Of a stretch of DNA of 64,000 nucleotides, positions 11,712 through 23,399 are shown piece by piece (position 1 is the first letter of the stretch; each line of letters begins with the position of its first letter). The DNA is from Epiperipatus broadwayi. Its lineage: Eukaryota; Onychophora; Udeonychophora; Euonychophora; Peripatidae. A program made the translations under genes and the position numbers. Location: positions 51,136 to 115,135 of the forward strand of contig JAQFVV010007281.1 of the NCBI GenBank assembly GCA_028023455.1, given 5' to 3'. The notes under the pieces were generated by a model, which worked only from the letters and a program-made list of their open reading frames with translations, ran no database searches and was not told the origin of the DNA.

Positions 11712-11716
<5 letters not shown>
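11030..11716 (-). repeat. Repeat X, right half, inverted
   Basis: The reverse complement matches window positions about 370-1,080, including TATCATTGTACA and the poly-T-interrupted tract near 11,550. It ends at the (TA)n array at 11,714. Confidence 0.75.

Positions 11717-11770
<54 letters not shown>
11714..11770. repeat. (TA)n microsatellite
   Basis: Uninterrupted TA dinucleotides. They separate the inverted X half on the left from the start of family D (TTGTGCCCTT) on the right. Confidence 0.98.
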
Positions 11771-11774
<4 letters not shown>

Positions 11775-12573
11775 GCCCTTATCTATAGGTCATAATAGGG
11801 TAGAATGGTCAATTGCTAAAAAAAAAAATTTAAATTTTAAAATACGTTTGTGTAATATATTGATAATTGTATGATCGATTAGATTTTATAGTACAATTTA
11901 AAGCTGAAAAATGCCTGGTATGTAAAAGTGTAATGGATTATTTTAAAAGGAACAGTTAAATAAAGCTTAATTATATCCTTGCTTATGGTTGTAAAAGCTG
12001 GCCATATAAAATAATACAGCTATAAATAGTTAAAAGTAAATCAACAATTCAATTGTAATGTTTTAAAATGAATCAATTAAATAAACGCTATATGTAATAT
12101 TATAATTATAATTAATATTCAAATTTAATCTAATATATTTTAAAATAAACTTTGGGATGGTGAGAATTATATTTAGTTCTACATTTTAAATTATTTTCCA
12201 AATTTTTATGAAATATATCAGTTTTGGTAATTTAGACCAAGACGTAAATTAAAAAGAAAAATCACCTGATAAAGTTAGTAATCATGTGACTGTATATTAT
12301 ATACCTTCACACACACGCTTGTTAGAATATAATAATAAAGTTTGTGAATTATAAAACTAAATGTAATTGCTATCTATCGTTAAAGTAAAAGTTAAAATAT
12401 TAAATATTATTTTAATAATTTTTATAGATGAAATACACAGGCTTATATATACTTGTGTCTATATATGTAATAGACAGGGTACGAGCACAGACTTTCACAT
12501 GACCCACCACTCTCCACACTATCTCATAACACTGATACACCTGAACACACATATGTCGAAAAGATAAATAATC

Positions 12574-12617
12574 ACCAATATACGTATTTCATGCTAAGCC
12601 AGCAATCATCAGTTGGT
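12574..12617 (-). ncRNA. Hammerhead ribozyme-like motif, family C copy 1 (intact core)
   Basis: On the minus strand, stem I ACCAA/TTGGT is 5 bp. The core is CTGATGA (12,606-12,612). Stem II is TGCT/AGCA with loop GGCTT, then GAAA (12,587-12,590), the palindrome ATACGTAT (12,580-12,587) and cleavage-position A at 12,579. All invariant core bases are present. The first stem II pair is U-U, a weakness. Confidence 0.75.
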
Positions 12618-13046
12618 CCAGATTACCATCTCAACACATATATGCTACAAGTGCTCAGATATATATTAAGATAGCAAATCCTCCTACTTTAATGGACAGG
12701 CTTCAATGTACTCCACATTCCAACTCTTCAACTGTCCATCCAATTGAAAATCTGATGATGGAACGCTCAAAGGCCACCCTTAGGCCGAGATTGTTGTCAC
12801 ACCCATGTTGACCTAAAGGTCAATCTGACCCCTCATGTATAGAACATAATCCATTAAATACATAAACAAGGGATAGGCAGACATCTCTAATATGTAATAG
12901 ATGAAATACACAGGCTTATATATACTTGTGTCTATATATGTAATAGACAGGGTACGAGCACAGACTTTCACATGACCCACCACTCTCCACACTATCTCAT
13001 AACAATGATACACCTGAACACACATATGTCGAAAAGATAAATAATC

Positions 13047-13090
13047 ACCAATATATGTATTTCATGCTAAGCCAGCAATCATCAGTTGGT
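13047..13090 (-). ncRNA. Hammerhead-like motif, family C copy 2
   Basis: CTGATGA core and ACCAA/TTGGT stem I are kept. The stem III palindrome is degraded to ATACATAT, which weakens that helix. Confidence 0.6.
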
Positions 13091-13677
13091 CCAGATTACC
13101 ATCTCTACACATATATGCTACAAGTGCTCAGATATATATTAAGATAGCAAATCCTCCTACTTTAATGGACAGGCTTCAATGTACTCCACATTCCAACTCT
13201 TCAACTGTCCATCCAATTGAAAATCTGATGATGGAATGCTCAAAGGCCACCCTTAGGCCGAGATTACAACATATGTGTGTTCAGGTGTATCAGTGTTGTG
13301 AGATAGTGTGGAGAGTGGTGGGTCATGTGAAAGTCTGTGCTCGTACCCTGTCTATTACATATGTAGACACAAGTATATATAAGCCTGTGTATTTCATCTA
13401 TTACATATTAGAGATGTCTGCCTATCCCTTGTTTATGTATTTAATGGATTATGTCCTATAGATGAGGGGTCAGATTGACCTTTAGGTCAACATGGGTGTG
13501 ACAACAATCTCGGCCTAAGGGTGGCCTTTGAGCATTCCATCATCAGATTTTCAATTGGATGGACAGTTGAAGAGTTGGAATGTGGAGTACATTGAAGCCT
13601 GTCCATTAAAGTAGGATTTGCTATCTTAATATATATCTGAGCACTTGTAGCATATATGTGTAGAGATGGTAATCTGG

Positions 13678-13721
13678 ACCAAGTGATGATTGCTGGCTTA
13701 GCATGAAATATGTATATTGAT
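13678..13721 (+). ncRNA. Hammerhead-like motif, family C copy 3 (C3 mutated)
   Basis: In the inverted unit the core reads GTGATGA, so the essential C3 is lost. Stem I is ACCAA/TTGAT. GAAA is kept. Predicted inactive. Confidence 0.55.
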
Positions 13722-16700
13722 GATTATTTATCTTTTCGACATATGTGTGTTCAGGTGTATCAGTGTTATGAGATAGTGTGGAGAGTGGTGGGTCATGTGA
13801 AAGTCTGTGCTCATACCCTGTCTATTTAATAATTGTTTTAAAGTTTAAATGATATTGATAAAACTATAATTGAGTTTAAAAATACTATTCTAAATAATAT
13901 TTTAAAACAGGAAGTCATAAATTATTTATTTTAAAAAGTTTAATCTGTTATAAAAACTATAAATGTGTAAATTTGTTCACGCTAAAAAAGTCATTAACCA
14001 ATCAACGGAGGTATTTTAGCAGACGAAAAATAGAAATTAGATGAAGCAGGAGAAGAAATGTGTAAGTAAAGGAAGGAGGAACATATTTTTTTTAGCTGTA
14101 TAAAATCGTAAGCTAGAAAAGTGGTATAATTTAAAAAAAATTGTATTTATTTTAAAAGTGTTGTTTTAAAATATAATATTTTGAACTGCCTTTAAATGGA
14201 AGGCTAATTTTTAAAAGATTTCTTACCAGGATTTTTATTCAAGTTTAGCCGAAACCTTGCAGTAAAAATGGAAATACTAAGGAAAAAAGTACCTAAAAGT
14301 ATTGATAAAGTAAAAATAATTGTAAAGTGCCTTGAATACAGTTTGTTTGTGATCAACCAGGAAATCATTAGAACTCAGATAAATATAATTTGGACATTAT
14401 ACAGAAAAATTAAAAGAAAAGTTATTTGCCGTCAGGAAAAATTATGACGCACAATCTTAAAAGGCTAATTCGAAGTTTTTTATTCTTCTCTATGGAAAAA
14501 TTAAGATGCGTATATCATAAAGAAAAAATTATGTAAAAGATATAATGGAGAAAGAATTTTAAAAGAAGGAAAAAGTTACAGAATAATAATATGAAAGATC
14601 TATTGTGTTTTATGGAAAAGGAACCGAAAAACTTTCTCTAAGAAGAATTAAAAAATATTATAAAGGGTTCATTAGAGAAATGCTTAATAAAGATAAAGAT
14701 TTTGGAAAATATAAATCTAACTTACTTAATGAAATGAATCCATGGAAACAGAAAAGTTTTATTAAATATTTAAATCAAAGTACTGAAAAGATGCATCGTA
14801 AAAGTCGCGCGGGAGAAAATATTAACAAGAAATATAAGAAGAGAATATTTAGAAGTTTTCTTTACGGGATAAACTAATATCATAATTAATAATTGTATTA
14901 AATATTATAAAACCCAAGGATTATCATTCAGGAATATTTATTGAAAGAAGTAATATTTGTTTTACCTTAAAATTGAACAAGCAAGAGAGGAATATTAAGT
15001 GAATGGAAAAGAAATGATAAACAATTTTTTTTGGCTTTAGTATGAACAGTTTTTCAAGAAAATTTGATGAAAGAGTACAGTAAATATAGTTTGAATATTT
15101 TTTACTAATCTATTTTAAAATATAAATGTTATGTGAGATTAGGGCAACATAAAACATAAATTTACTAATATTAAAATTTAAATATAATAACTTGATAAAA
15201 TTATAGAAATAGTGTTTAAAATAAAGTGTATGGATGTGAATCTTATATCTACAAGGATCAAATGGATGGTGAAGCCTATGGAACACGATCGAGGAGATAA
15301 AGGTCGTTTTGGTAATTTTAATGATTGTTTATAATGCATAATGTATTTTTTTTAGATCATCTATTGATTAAGAATGAAGTGTGAAAGTCTTAATTGTATG
15401 TACACATTTTATGCAACATTTAACATATAATGAGATAGGAGTAATTCGGAATATGCATGCAACAATTTATTTAAGTATTATTAATAATAATAATATAACA
15501 GAACAATTGTGTGATTCTTTTGAACTTTCATGTGATAAAGTATTCAGATATTTAAATAGTTTGTAAATGATTAAATGTACGGAGGAAAGTAGTAAAAAGA
15601 TTTTCTTATAGAACAGTGGAATAGTTTTAAAATATTAATGAATTTTATTATTGTTAGTAATGCAGATATGTATTTGTCGATGTACAGTATAGAAAAATCT
15701 TGAGAAATAAGATCGGATAGTGACTTGGAAGTACTAAGGGAGAGGAAACCAAGATGATGTGTTTTTTTTTAAGAAATAGGAAAATATAAGGGATTTGGAT
15801 CATATTTAGTTTTGTGTGATTTAGTATAGTTAACAAAGTCCTATGACTGAACACATATGGTTTGGACAGTGTTTTGCATATCTTTAAACTTTTGATGTCA
15901 GAATAAAGCTGAAGAAATAGCTTTAGCATCGTTCCTATGATAGAGGTTGGTAGACAGGTAAAAGTCACTCCTCTATAGTGTCTTTTAATTCACTGTGCCA
16001 TGATTGTCAAGGTATATGACGAGTAATATTCTAGTTATATTTTGATCCTATGCATCTATCTTCGCTATCCTTATTTCGTGAATCTGCTTCGGTCAGAAAG
16101 ATATTTTCAAAGAAATAATGAATAAAATAGAACTGAAGATATGTTATCGTTTGTGTAAGAATAGTTTATTTTCTTGAATGTATAGAATTGTGTAACTTTA
16201 AAATTGAAAGTCCAAAATATCATAAAGAGAGAAAGAATCATATAATACATTGTAAAATTAATTCAGAATTGAATATAAGATTTTGAAAAGAAATCTAAAC
16301 CAAGTATTTTAAAATGATAATAAAATTTGAAATTTTTTTTTAATTATTAATGTTGGAGGGAATGAGTATTGCATATTTATCAAGAGAAAATTCAATAAGG
16401 TATAATAAACATACATTGGATTAAAGGTAATTAGTTGAGAAAAATGAATTGTGATATAATGTAATATTTAAAATTATATTTTTAGGAAAACTAAACTTAA
16501 ATTGTGATATGATTTGCTAATTAAAATTTTGGACTATATGTTTAGTGGTAGATGTTTGTGTACAATAGAGGATTTACATGTCATCATAGGCAGATGAATA
16601 TGTGTATTATTAATTAGAATTTTCTTTTTTATATTTTATTTATAAGTTATTGATTATATATTGTCTTAGAATCTTATGTTTTAAAAATGATAAAGATTAT

Positions 16701-17793
16701 TTTTAATGGTGAATAACATTTTTTAAAATTTATAATTAATGTTTAATATTTTTATTACTATGTAGTATATTCAAACATTATAGTGTTTAAAATTTTTATA
16801 AATAATATTTCTGGCAAGCTTCCAAAGTTGATTGTCATAGAAACATAGAGGGCATGAGGAGAGAGAAAGACAGGGTATAAAAACTGGAAAGTAAAGAAAA
16901 AAAAACTCTGAGGAAGAAGTTTAAAAAAAAATTTAAAAGAATCAATAACTATCTAAGAGTATTATATAAAAAAAAAAACATCCCAAGGATTTTTATAATA
17001 TATTTATGGAAAATTTCTAATGTACTACTGGAGTAAAAAAAAACCCATAAAGAGATAAACTCAAAAGGAAACCAGCTTCAAATTTCTTCCAAAGTCATGA
17101 TTAAAGTTCATTACCTGTAAAATTACCTGGATGTCACATAAGATAAGTAATTATTATAATTTATTTTAAAGTATATTAAAACAGAATAATATTAAAATGG
17201 CAACGTTGTGTAAAATAGAGCTACCTCAAATTCTTTTCTTAGACGCTAAAATTAAACGCATGATTTTCAACTTAAAGAAATGGCTATTAATATTCTATAA
17301 AACAAAATTTAAAATGAAAAAAAATTATATATCTAATCTGATATCAAGAAGATATTTTTATATTGTATAACTTCACTATTCGCGCATCTATTACAAAATA
17401 ATTTTCAATGCATGCAAATGTAATTATAAGGCTTGTCACGTAATTCTAAAAGGAAAAGACTATTGTCATTCTTAACAAAAATATGCTTTAACAATGGATG
17501 GACATTTTTTTATCTTATAATTTACAGTGTCATTGAAATTAATATATGTGTTTCCTTTAACTTTCAAGTTTTTAAAAACATTTTACATATAATAATGGGG
17601 TATTGACAAATAACTTTTTTTTTTTTATTATAATAGATGTATGAACAATTTTTTTTGTGTGCGTTTGATGTACTTTAAAAAAAAATTAAGTAATGTAACT
17701 TCATATATATTATGATATGATAATGTGTTTTGTATGATCTAAAAATTATACTATAGGTAATTATATATATTCAGGTATGTGCGTGATGCTATA

Positions 17794-17794
<1 letters not shown>

Positions 17795-17884
<90 letters not shown>

Positions 17885-17885
17885 T
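17795..17885. repeat. (ATT)n microsatellite
   Basis: About 90 bases of ATT trinucleotide repeats inside family D copy 1. Confidence 0.97.
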
Positions 17886-18990
17886 ATTATGCTGAATTTC
17901 GTTAATGATTTTTATTTAAAAAAATAAAGAATTAAAACCTTGTCAGTTATAAGTTTGTTATATAGGAAGTAGATTGAATATAACTTGACGATAGAAATGA
18001 TCAGGGATGATTAGATTATTTAAATGGAGTTTGGGAGATATTATTAATTCTCACGTATGTACGTGTTTTTATTATTGTTTTCTCATGCTTGTCTTTAATT
18101 TTTGTATTGTTAATGTTAAATGGAATATATACTAAGTATAACAGACAAGTGTTATATAAAATTATATAATATGAATAAAAGATGGTTAATTTCTGTCATC
18201 ATCAAAGTTTTATAAATAATCTAATAGGATATAGTTCAGGAATTCATGATATTTACTATATAAACAAACGCACATGTTCGAAGATATATATGATTAACAT
18301 ATTAAAAAGTAGTCAATTTTCATTTTACCACAGAAGAAATGTAATTGGTGATAAAGGTGTGTCAATAATATTTTTAATTTATTGTTTATTTTTGATTTGA
18401 TTTTTTTTTTAATAAATGTTATATTGATTAAATAACCCTATGAATTGCTTAATTATAGATATGTTTGATTCTTCATTTCCACACACACACACATCTGATT
18501 ATCATAACATAGTTATAGAAGATATAAGTTTGTCAAAATAATTCAAGTTTTAGTTAAATTTGTTTAGTGGTAATAAGTCTCAGTATTACATGCCAGTAAT
18601 ACATTTTACTTTGTTTAGAATAGATAGTGATATGGATAGAAAAGTACCCGGTCCTAATAATTATCTATTCTATATTAAATATGATAATTGATGATTGTGC
18701 AATAGTTTTAGTATTGAACAGATGCCCTGAACATATTTAAATTAATCTTATAATATTATTGTTTATAGATGTTTGTATTATCATATTGGCCTCATATATA
18801 AAGACCATATCCTATAACCTCAACTGAGCTAAGCCATAGATTAATTTACAATATAAAAATCTTTTAAATAAGTTTAAATATAATTTATAATTATAAATTT
18901 ATGTCTATTTTGCATAGAATTGGTGCCTGGGCAATTATAAATATAATAAAGTAAATAGGTGAAGAGGATGGAGGTTGTAGGGTGGGTTAT

Positions 18991-19049
18991 AATATATATA
19001 TATATATATATATACCCATATATATATATATGAGAGTACAGTCTATTTT

Positions 19050-19083
<34 letters not shown>
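18991..19083. repeat. (TA)n arrays around a PLE terminal motif
   Basis: TA arrays at about 18,992-19,030 and 19,055-19,083 surround TGAGAGTACAGTCTATTTTT (19,031-19,050). The same motif follows inverted at 19,084-19,107, so the block can fold into a hairpin with a TA loop. A further copy ends the PLE relic at 22,776-22,796. Confidence 0.85.
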
Positions 19084-19087
<4 letters not shown>

Positions 19088-19489
19088 AAAATAGACTGTA
19101 CTCTCATTAATACTCGTTAAAAACTAAAATATAGTTATTGCAAAGTACAAAAATTACATATAATATTTAATTATTTACCTATATACCAATTAAACATAGA
19201 TATTAAACATCAATATAACCAAACTTTACACAAAAAATCTCATATAAGAAAATGTTTCAAATATAAAAAAACTAACATATAAAAATTCTTTAGGAGACCA
19301 TGTAACCTAAAGATGTAATAGTCCCAATGTTTAAATTCACTTCATGAGGGTCCAAGGTCTTGAATTTAAAAATAAAAAAACTCTCCTTTTGTTTCCTCTC
19401 TCTTGTAGAAGATAGAAAGTATGTTCATGGTCTTATTACTACTATTGCTGAATTAATATATTTGATTTTAAGAATTTTTTTTTTTTTTA

Positions 19490-19723
19490 CTTTTGATTCT
19501 AGATAATATTTACAGAAACAAGATACTGAAATGGGTACAAAGATGGCACCAAATAATGTTAATATTTTATGTCAAAACTAGAATCCTCTGTACTTGATAA
19601 TGCTAGATTGAAACCTCATACTTGGCCTAGATATATAGACAATATTTTCATGATATGGGCACATAATGAAGTTGAACTTCACATTTTTTTAGATTATTTA
19701 AATAATTTTAATAAAAATATTAA
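19490..19723 (+). pseudogene. PLE reverse transcriptase relic, motifs B and C
   Basis: MGTKMAP (motif B) lies at 19,531-19,550 and RYIDNIFMIW (motif C, catalytic YxDD changed to YIDN) begins at 19,629. The frame between them is broken, and the third Asp is lost, so it is inactive. The segment ends at the 8-bp Merlin target site. It belongs with the segment starting at 21,567. Confidence 0.8.
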
Positions 19724-20119
19724 GATAATAGTATGAATACAGAACCCTACCATCAGATGGCACTGTTTTTCACAAAACGTACATCACTATACCATTTTAG
19801 TGGCCTTAACCTATGGCTGACAGTACAATAGGTGTTTTTGAAGCCTAACAGGCTGCCTGACAGATGTATTTTATGATTACATAATGAAATACTATGCCCA
19901 TTGCATTGTGACAGTATTCATCAAGTGAGCACAGTTGAACTCTCACTATGGTCTGATTTGATGGTGGCCATATTTGAAAGAGATGAAACTCTGCAAAAAT
20001 TTCATTGTCAGAATTTTTTTAGAAAGTGTAGTGGAATTAGATTCCATATTAAGAATTGTCATGTTATCACACATGCTTCCCTATGCTTTTGAACAGCACA
20101 CAACTTTGAAAGTTTTTTT

Positions 20120-20430
20120 TTGGCAGAGTTCTTTCCAATTTCACATGCAAATGCCTGTTTACACATGAATCCATGTAAGAACTGTAAAATGTTGTCTGCA
20201 AGTTGTCCGAATTGGTCAAAGCTGAGTGAATTGATGGTTGGACACACAAGTGAACACACACTATTGTGTTTACCCAGAAAGAGAAACTCCTGCAAGTGTA
20301 CCTATGTAGGTCTGCATAAGGGAAGTTGGTTTGAAGGCTCCAAAATCCTGTTACTTACAGCTTTGTGGCTTCCCTCTTATTTTATTTACATGTTAGTTTT
20401 GGCTGCTGTTTTTTATGCCCCTGAAATCAT
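20120..20430 (+). pseudogene. Merlin-type transposase fragment
   Basis: An open segment contains CKNCKMLSASC and, at 20,318-20,344, KGSWFEGSK. The latter resembles the conserved block after the zinc ribbon of IS1016/Merlin transposases. The downstream catalytic region is not recognisable, so the gene is broken. The assignment is strengthened by the surrounding terminal repeats and 8-bp duplication. A weaker N-terminal piece may lie at 19,901-20,092. Confidence 0.6.
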
Positions 20431-20639
20431 GTTTTTTTTACTTCTTTTGCTTCACAACTTGTCCAAAGTTTCGTTTTTTTTTTTATTTTATTCAATAAAT
20501 TATTGTATGGGGAAATTTGCTGTTGTGTTTGTTGTTCACATGATTACAATGTAGGTCAGTAATATTTGATAAGTTTCATTAACAGTTAAAATAGGTAATA
20601 TTTCATTAAACCAAAAAAAGAAGTTTTTAAGAGTTTATT

Positions 20640-21400
20640 CCAAAGACCCCACCCATGAAAATAAAAAAATAATAAAAAGCTTTGCAGTAACATAATAAAA
20701 TGTTCAAAAAAAAAATCCAAAAAGAAGTCGGTAATTAAAATTCAAAACAAACCTTTCCTGCCACCCCACCCATCTCTCCAGGCTTAAAGTGTTCTTTAAA
20801 AAATGAACTCTTTCTGTCTTTTTTAAAATTAAAGGCCCAAAAATTAAGGAAGGACTTTTTGCTATCATATAAAGCTTTTAGTAGCTTAAAGATTTGAAAA
20901 AAAAAAGGCCTCGTACTAAATGAACAAAAAAAATGACAATTCAAAATCAAAACAAACCCTCTCCCCTTCACCCTCTAAAAAACCAAGTGTTGGTTTATTC
21001 AAAAGTACCAAATTATTGAAGTCTTCAAGCAAATCAAAACATCAACAAAAAAGAAGATAAGTGTAAAGCAAACAACCAACTCCCCTCCACCATCTAAAAA
21101 CATCAAAGTGTTTGTTACCGTATTTTGTGTAAACAAACTGACAGAGCATTAATCGATAATTTAAAAGCAAACCAACACCCCTACCCCATCAAAAATTAAA
21201 GTGTTTGTTTCTTAAAAAAACAAACCAAAAAAAAAAAAAAAACTGTGAAAAAATATTGGTTTACACTAAGTAATATTATGTAAAGAAACCTATGGACAGT
21301 TAGTTGTTAATTTACAAACAAACCAACACCCCTAGACCATCTAAAAACTAAGTATTTGTTTATTAAAAACAAAAAAATCCCAGGTGAAATAAAAAAAAAA
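20640..21400. repeat. Degenerate minisatellite inside the Merlin element
   Basis: A C-rich phrase of the type CCAACACCCCTACCCCATC followed by TAAAAAC and GTGTTTGTTT recurs near 20,758, 20,955, 21,078, 21,173 and 21,324, at irregular spacing. It occupies the 3' half where the transposase C-terminus would be expected. Confidence 0.6.
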
Positions 21401-21566
21401 ACTTTAGTGGTTTACCGTCTCCAACCAAAAGATAATAAAAAACAGTTGAATTTTTTTTTACTATAATATTATGTAAACAAATAGATGACCTATGAATTGG
21501 TATATTGATGTGAATTGGGTGAAAAAACACTTTATGATGGTAGGGTTCAGTATTCATACTATTACC

Positions 21567-22497
21567 AATATTAATTTTACAATAAACATTTTGAAATCAA
21601 TTGCTCATTTTCTTGATGATGAAGTTATTTATACTAATAGAGTTTTTACTACTACTGTATGTAGAAAGCACACTGATAATAACCACTATCTACATTTTTA
21701 TAATAATCATTGTAAACATTTAAAGGCTAATATTCCTTATAGTCATTTTTTAAGAATGAGGAGGATTTGTAATAATGAGAAATTTCTTCAACAAAATAAT
21801 AGTATTTTATATAATAGATTGGTCAATATGAGATATACTAAGACATTGTTGGATAATGCAGTGAGGAGATCTTCTTTAATTGATAGAAACTTCTTTGTGT
21901 AAAAAGAGTAAAAACGATTAGATGTCCCACTGTTGGTTCTTACTTTCAATAGAGATTTACCTAATATTAACAAGATATTGGTAAAACATTTTAATATATT
22001 ACACTCGACAGATTATTTAAAGTCTATTTTTTCTGATCCACCTAATGTTGTATATCGAAAATATAGGTAACATAGATATATGCATCTCAAAACAAATTTT
22101 ATTAGAACTTCTGTACAGGAAAAAAAATGTTATCCATATGAGGATAAAAGAGTTTTTACATGTGAACATATTATTGTGACAAAACTGGTCCTAAGTACTA
22201 GGAATCATAATTGTAAATGGTATATTTTTTTATTATGTTACATGTAAAATTGTAAATTTGATATATCTGACAGAATGTAGTAGATGTTTAAACCAGTATA
22301 TAGGTGAGTCAGCAAATAGTTTACATGTCAGAATTACTAATGATAGATTTGTCATTTTGCATAAGAATAAAGATAGATTGGTTTCAAAACAATTTAATTT
22401 ACCAAATCAATCAATTGATGATTTAAGAATAATAATTCTACAGGAGGATTTTTTTCTACAAAAGAGAGGAAACAAAAGGAAAGTTTTTTTATTTTAA
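21567..22497 (+). pseudogene. PLE RT C-terminus and GIY-YIG endonuclease relic
   Basis: The segment resumes after the Merlin insertion with FLDDEVIYTNRVF and CRKHTDNNHYLH, the conserved post-motif-C block of Poseidon-type PLEs. RICNNEKFLQQ follows. At 22,258-22,400 the endonuclease reads IYLTECSRCLNQYIGES, that is the (G)IY...YIG signature with a CxxC pair. Stops and shifts between about 21,900 and 22,260 break it. In PLEs this endonuclease nicks the target for primed reverse transcription. Confidence 0.8.
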
Positions 22498-22952
22498 ATT
22501 CAAGACCTTAGATCCACATGGATTAAATTTAAACATTGGGACTAGTACATCTTTAGATTACCTGGTCTCCTAAAAGCATTTTTATGTGTTTTTTTATATG
22601 TGAAAAATTTTCTTATATGAGATTTTTTATGTAAAGTTTGGTTGTATGGATGTTTAATATCTGTGTTTAATTAATATATAGGTAAAAAATAAATTATTAT
22701 AAATAATGTTTGTACTTTGCACTAAATATAATTTTTGAGAAATATGTATAATTTTTTAGTTTTTAATGAATATCAATGAGAGCACAGTCTATTTTTGTAT
22801 ATATATATATGAAAAACAAAATGCAAGTTAAAAAACTTGCTAACGCTTGTATTTATGTCCACAGACGGCATTCTACCAAAAACACCGATCAAGCGCATGT
22901 TTTGTTTACATAAACGTCAGAGCAGTATTCACTATCTCTAACTATAATTCCA

Positions 22953-22996
22953 CTTTCAGATCATGATTTTAAGCTATTTGCTATCATCAGTGAAAG
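22953..22996 (-). ncRNA. Hammerhead-like motif, family A (G12 mutated)
   Basis: Stem I CTTTCA/TGAAAG is 6 bp. The core is canonical CTGATGA (22,984-22,990). Stem II is AGC/GCT around AAATA. The GAAA is mutated to AAAA, so activity is doubtful. The palindrome ATCATGAT and cleavage-position C are kept. Confidence 0.7.
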
Positions 22997-23355
22997 ACAG
23001 GAATAAAGAAACTAGATCTAAACACAAACTCTGAGCATTTATGAAACAGTTTCTATTCAGCTTGCAAGCGTGAATCTTTTAGACATGTAATGTCTTCAAA
23101 CTCAGCATAGCAAACCAGATAGCTATATGGGTCTGATATCAGTTCAGCATCACCACATAGTAGAAACCTCTGCAATCTATATCATTGCAAGAAAGACCTC
23201 AAAGGTACATTTATGAAAAGCAAAATGCAAGTTAAAAACTTGCTAATGCTTGTATTTATGTCCACAGATGGCGTTCTACCAAAAACACCGATCAAGCATA
23301 TGTTTTGTTTACATAAATGTCAGAGCAGTATTCACTATCTCTAACTATAATTCCA

Positions 23356-23399
23356 CTTTCAGATCATGATTTCAAGCTATTTGCTATCATCAGTGAAAG
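23356..23399 (-). ncRNA. Hammerhead ribozyme-like motif, family A (intact core)
   Basis: Stem I CTTTCA/TGAAAG, core CTGATGA (23,387-23,393), stem II AGC/GCT with loop AAATA, GAAA, self-complementary ATCATGAT and cleavage-position C are all present. The only non-ideal position is the U-U closing pair of stem II. Confidence 0.78.

Larger units (their letters stand above)
12421..13824. mobile_element. Family-C ribozyme/tRNA-like repeat, nested insertion in D
   Basis: 473-bp units: the first begins at 12,427 and the second at 12,900. The second is broken off at about 13,262, where the sequence flips into inverted units (13,265-13,824). The insert is absent from the inverted D copy at 34.3 kb. 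It is bracketed by TTTAATAATT at 12,411-12,420 and 13,825-13,834, a candidate 10-bp target duplication. Each unit has a hammerhead-like motif and a tRNA-like segment ending in a degenerate B box (GTGCTCGTACCC, compare GTTCGAATCCC at 37.2 kb). This pairing resembles the Schistosoma Sm-alpha elements. Confidence 0.75.
11771..18990 (+). repeat. Long anonymous repeat D, copy 1
   Basis: It starts TTGTGCCCTTATCTATAGG beside a (TA)n and ends GGTGGGTTAT beside another. About 11,771-16,400 is alignable, inverted, with 31,430-34,996. Matches include the start, GCTGGCCATAT (near 12,000 and 34,770), the AATTTGTTC region near 13,970, AGATCATCTAT (near 15,355) and AGTATTGCATAT (near 16,365). No conserved ORF exists; a K/N-rich ORF at 14,605-14,877 is not preserved in the other copy. 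It contains the nested family-C insertion. Element class unknown. Confidence 0.7.
19724..21566 (+). mobile_element. Merlin (IS1016-like) DNA transposon relic inserted in the PLE
   Basis: 31-bp terminal inverted repeats lie at 19,724-19,754 and 21,536-21,566 and match at 29 positions (GGTAATAGTATGAATAC at the right end, read inward). An exact 8-bp target duplication AATATTAA flanks it at 19,716-19,723 and 21,567-21,574. GG-starting ends and 8-9-bp duplications are Merlin hallmarks, and a Merlin-like transposase fragment lies inside. Removing one target copy and the element rejoins the PLE reading frame across the site, which supports true insertion. Length 1,843 bp. Confidence 0.85.
19084..22796 (+). 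mobile_element. 5'-truncated Poseidon-like PLE with inverted terminal arms
   Basis: The left arm (19,084-19,410) is the reverse complement of the right arm (22,454-22,796), roughly 85% similar by eye. Between them lies the C-terminal half of a Penelope-like RT plus a GIY-YIG endonuclease, interrupted by a Merlin transposon at 19,724-21,566. The N-terminal half is missing. An inverted copy of the 3' tail at the 5' truncation point is an arrangement known for PLEs. This lineage is distinct from the tandem PLE at 55-64 kb. Confidence 0.8.

Noticed and set aside
12813-13461. ORFs of 70 and 98 aa with nearly the same sequence in opposite orientation
   Set aside because: They arise from the inverted family-C repeat units and overlap its tRNA-like and ribozyme parts; no protein family recognised.
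14605-14877. 90-aa K/N-rich ORF
   Set aside because: Low-complexity composition, no known domain, and not preserved in the inverted family-D copy.
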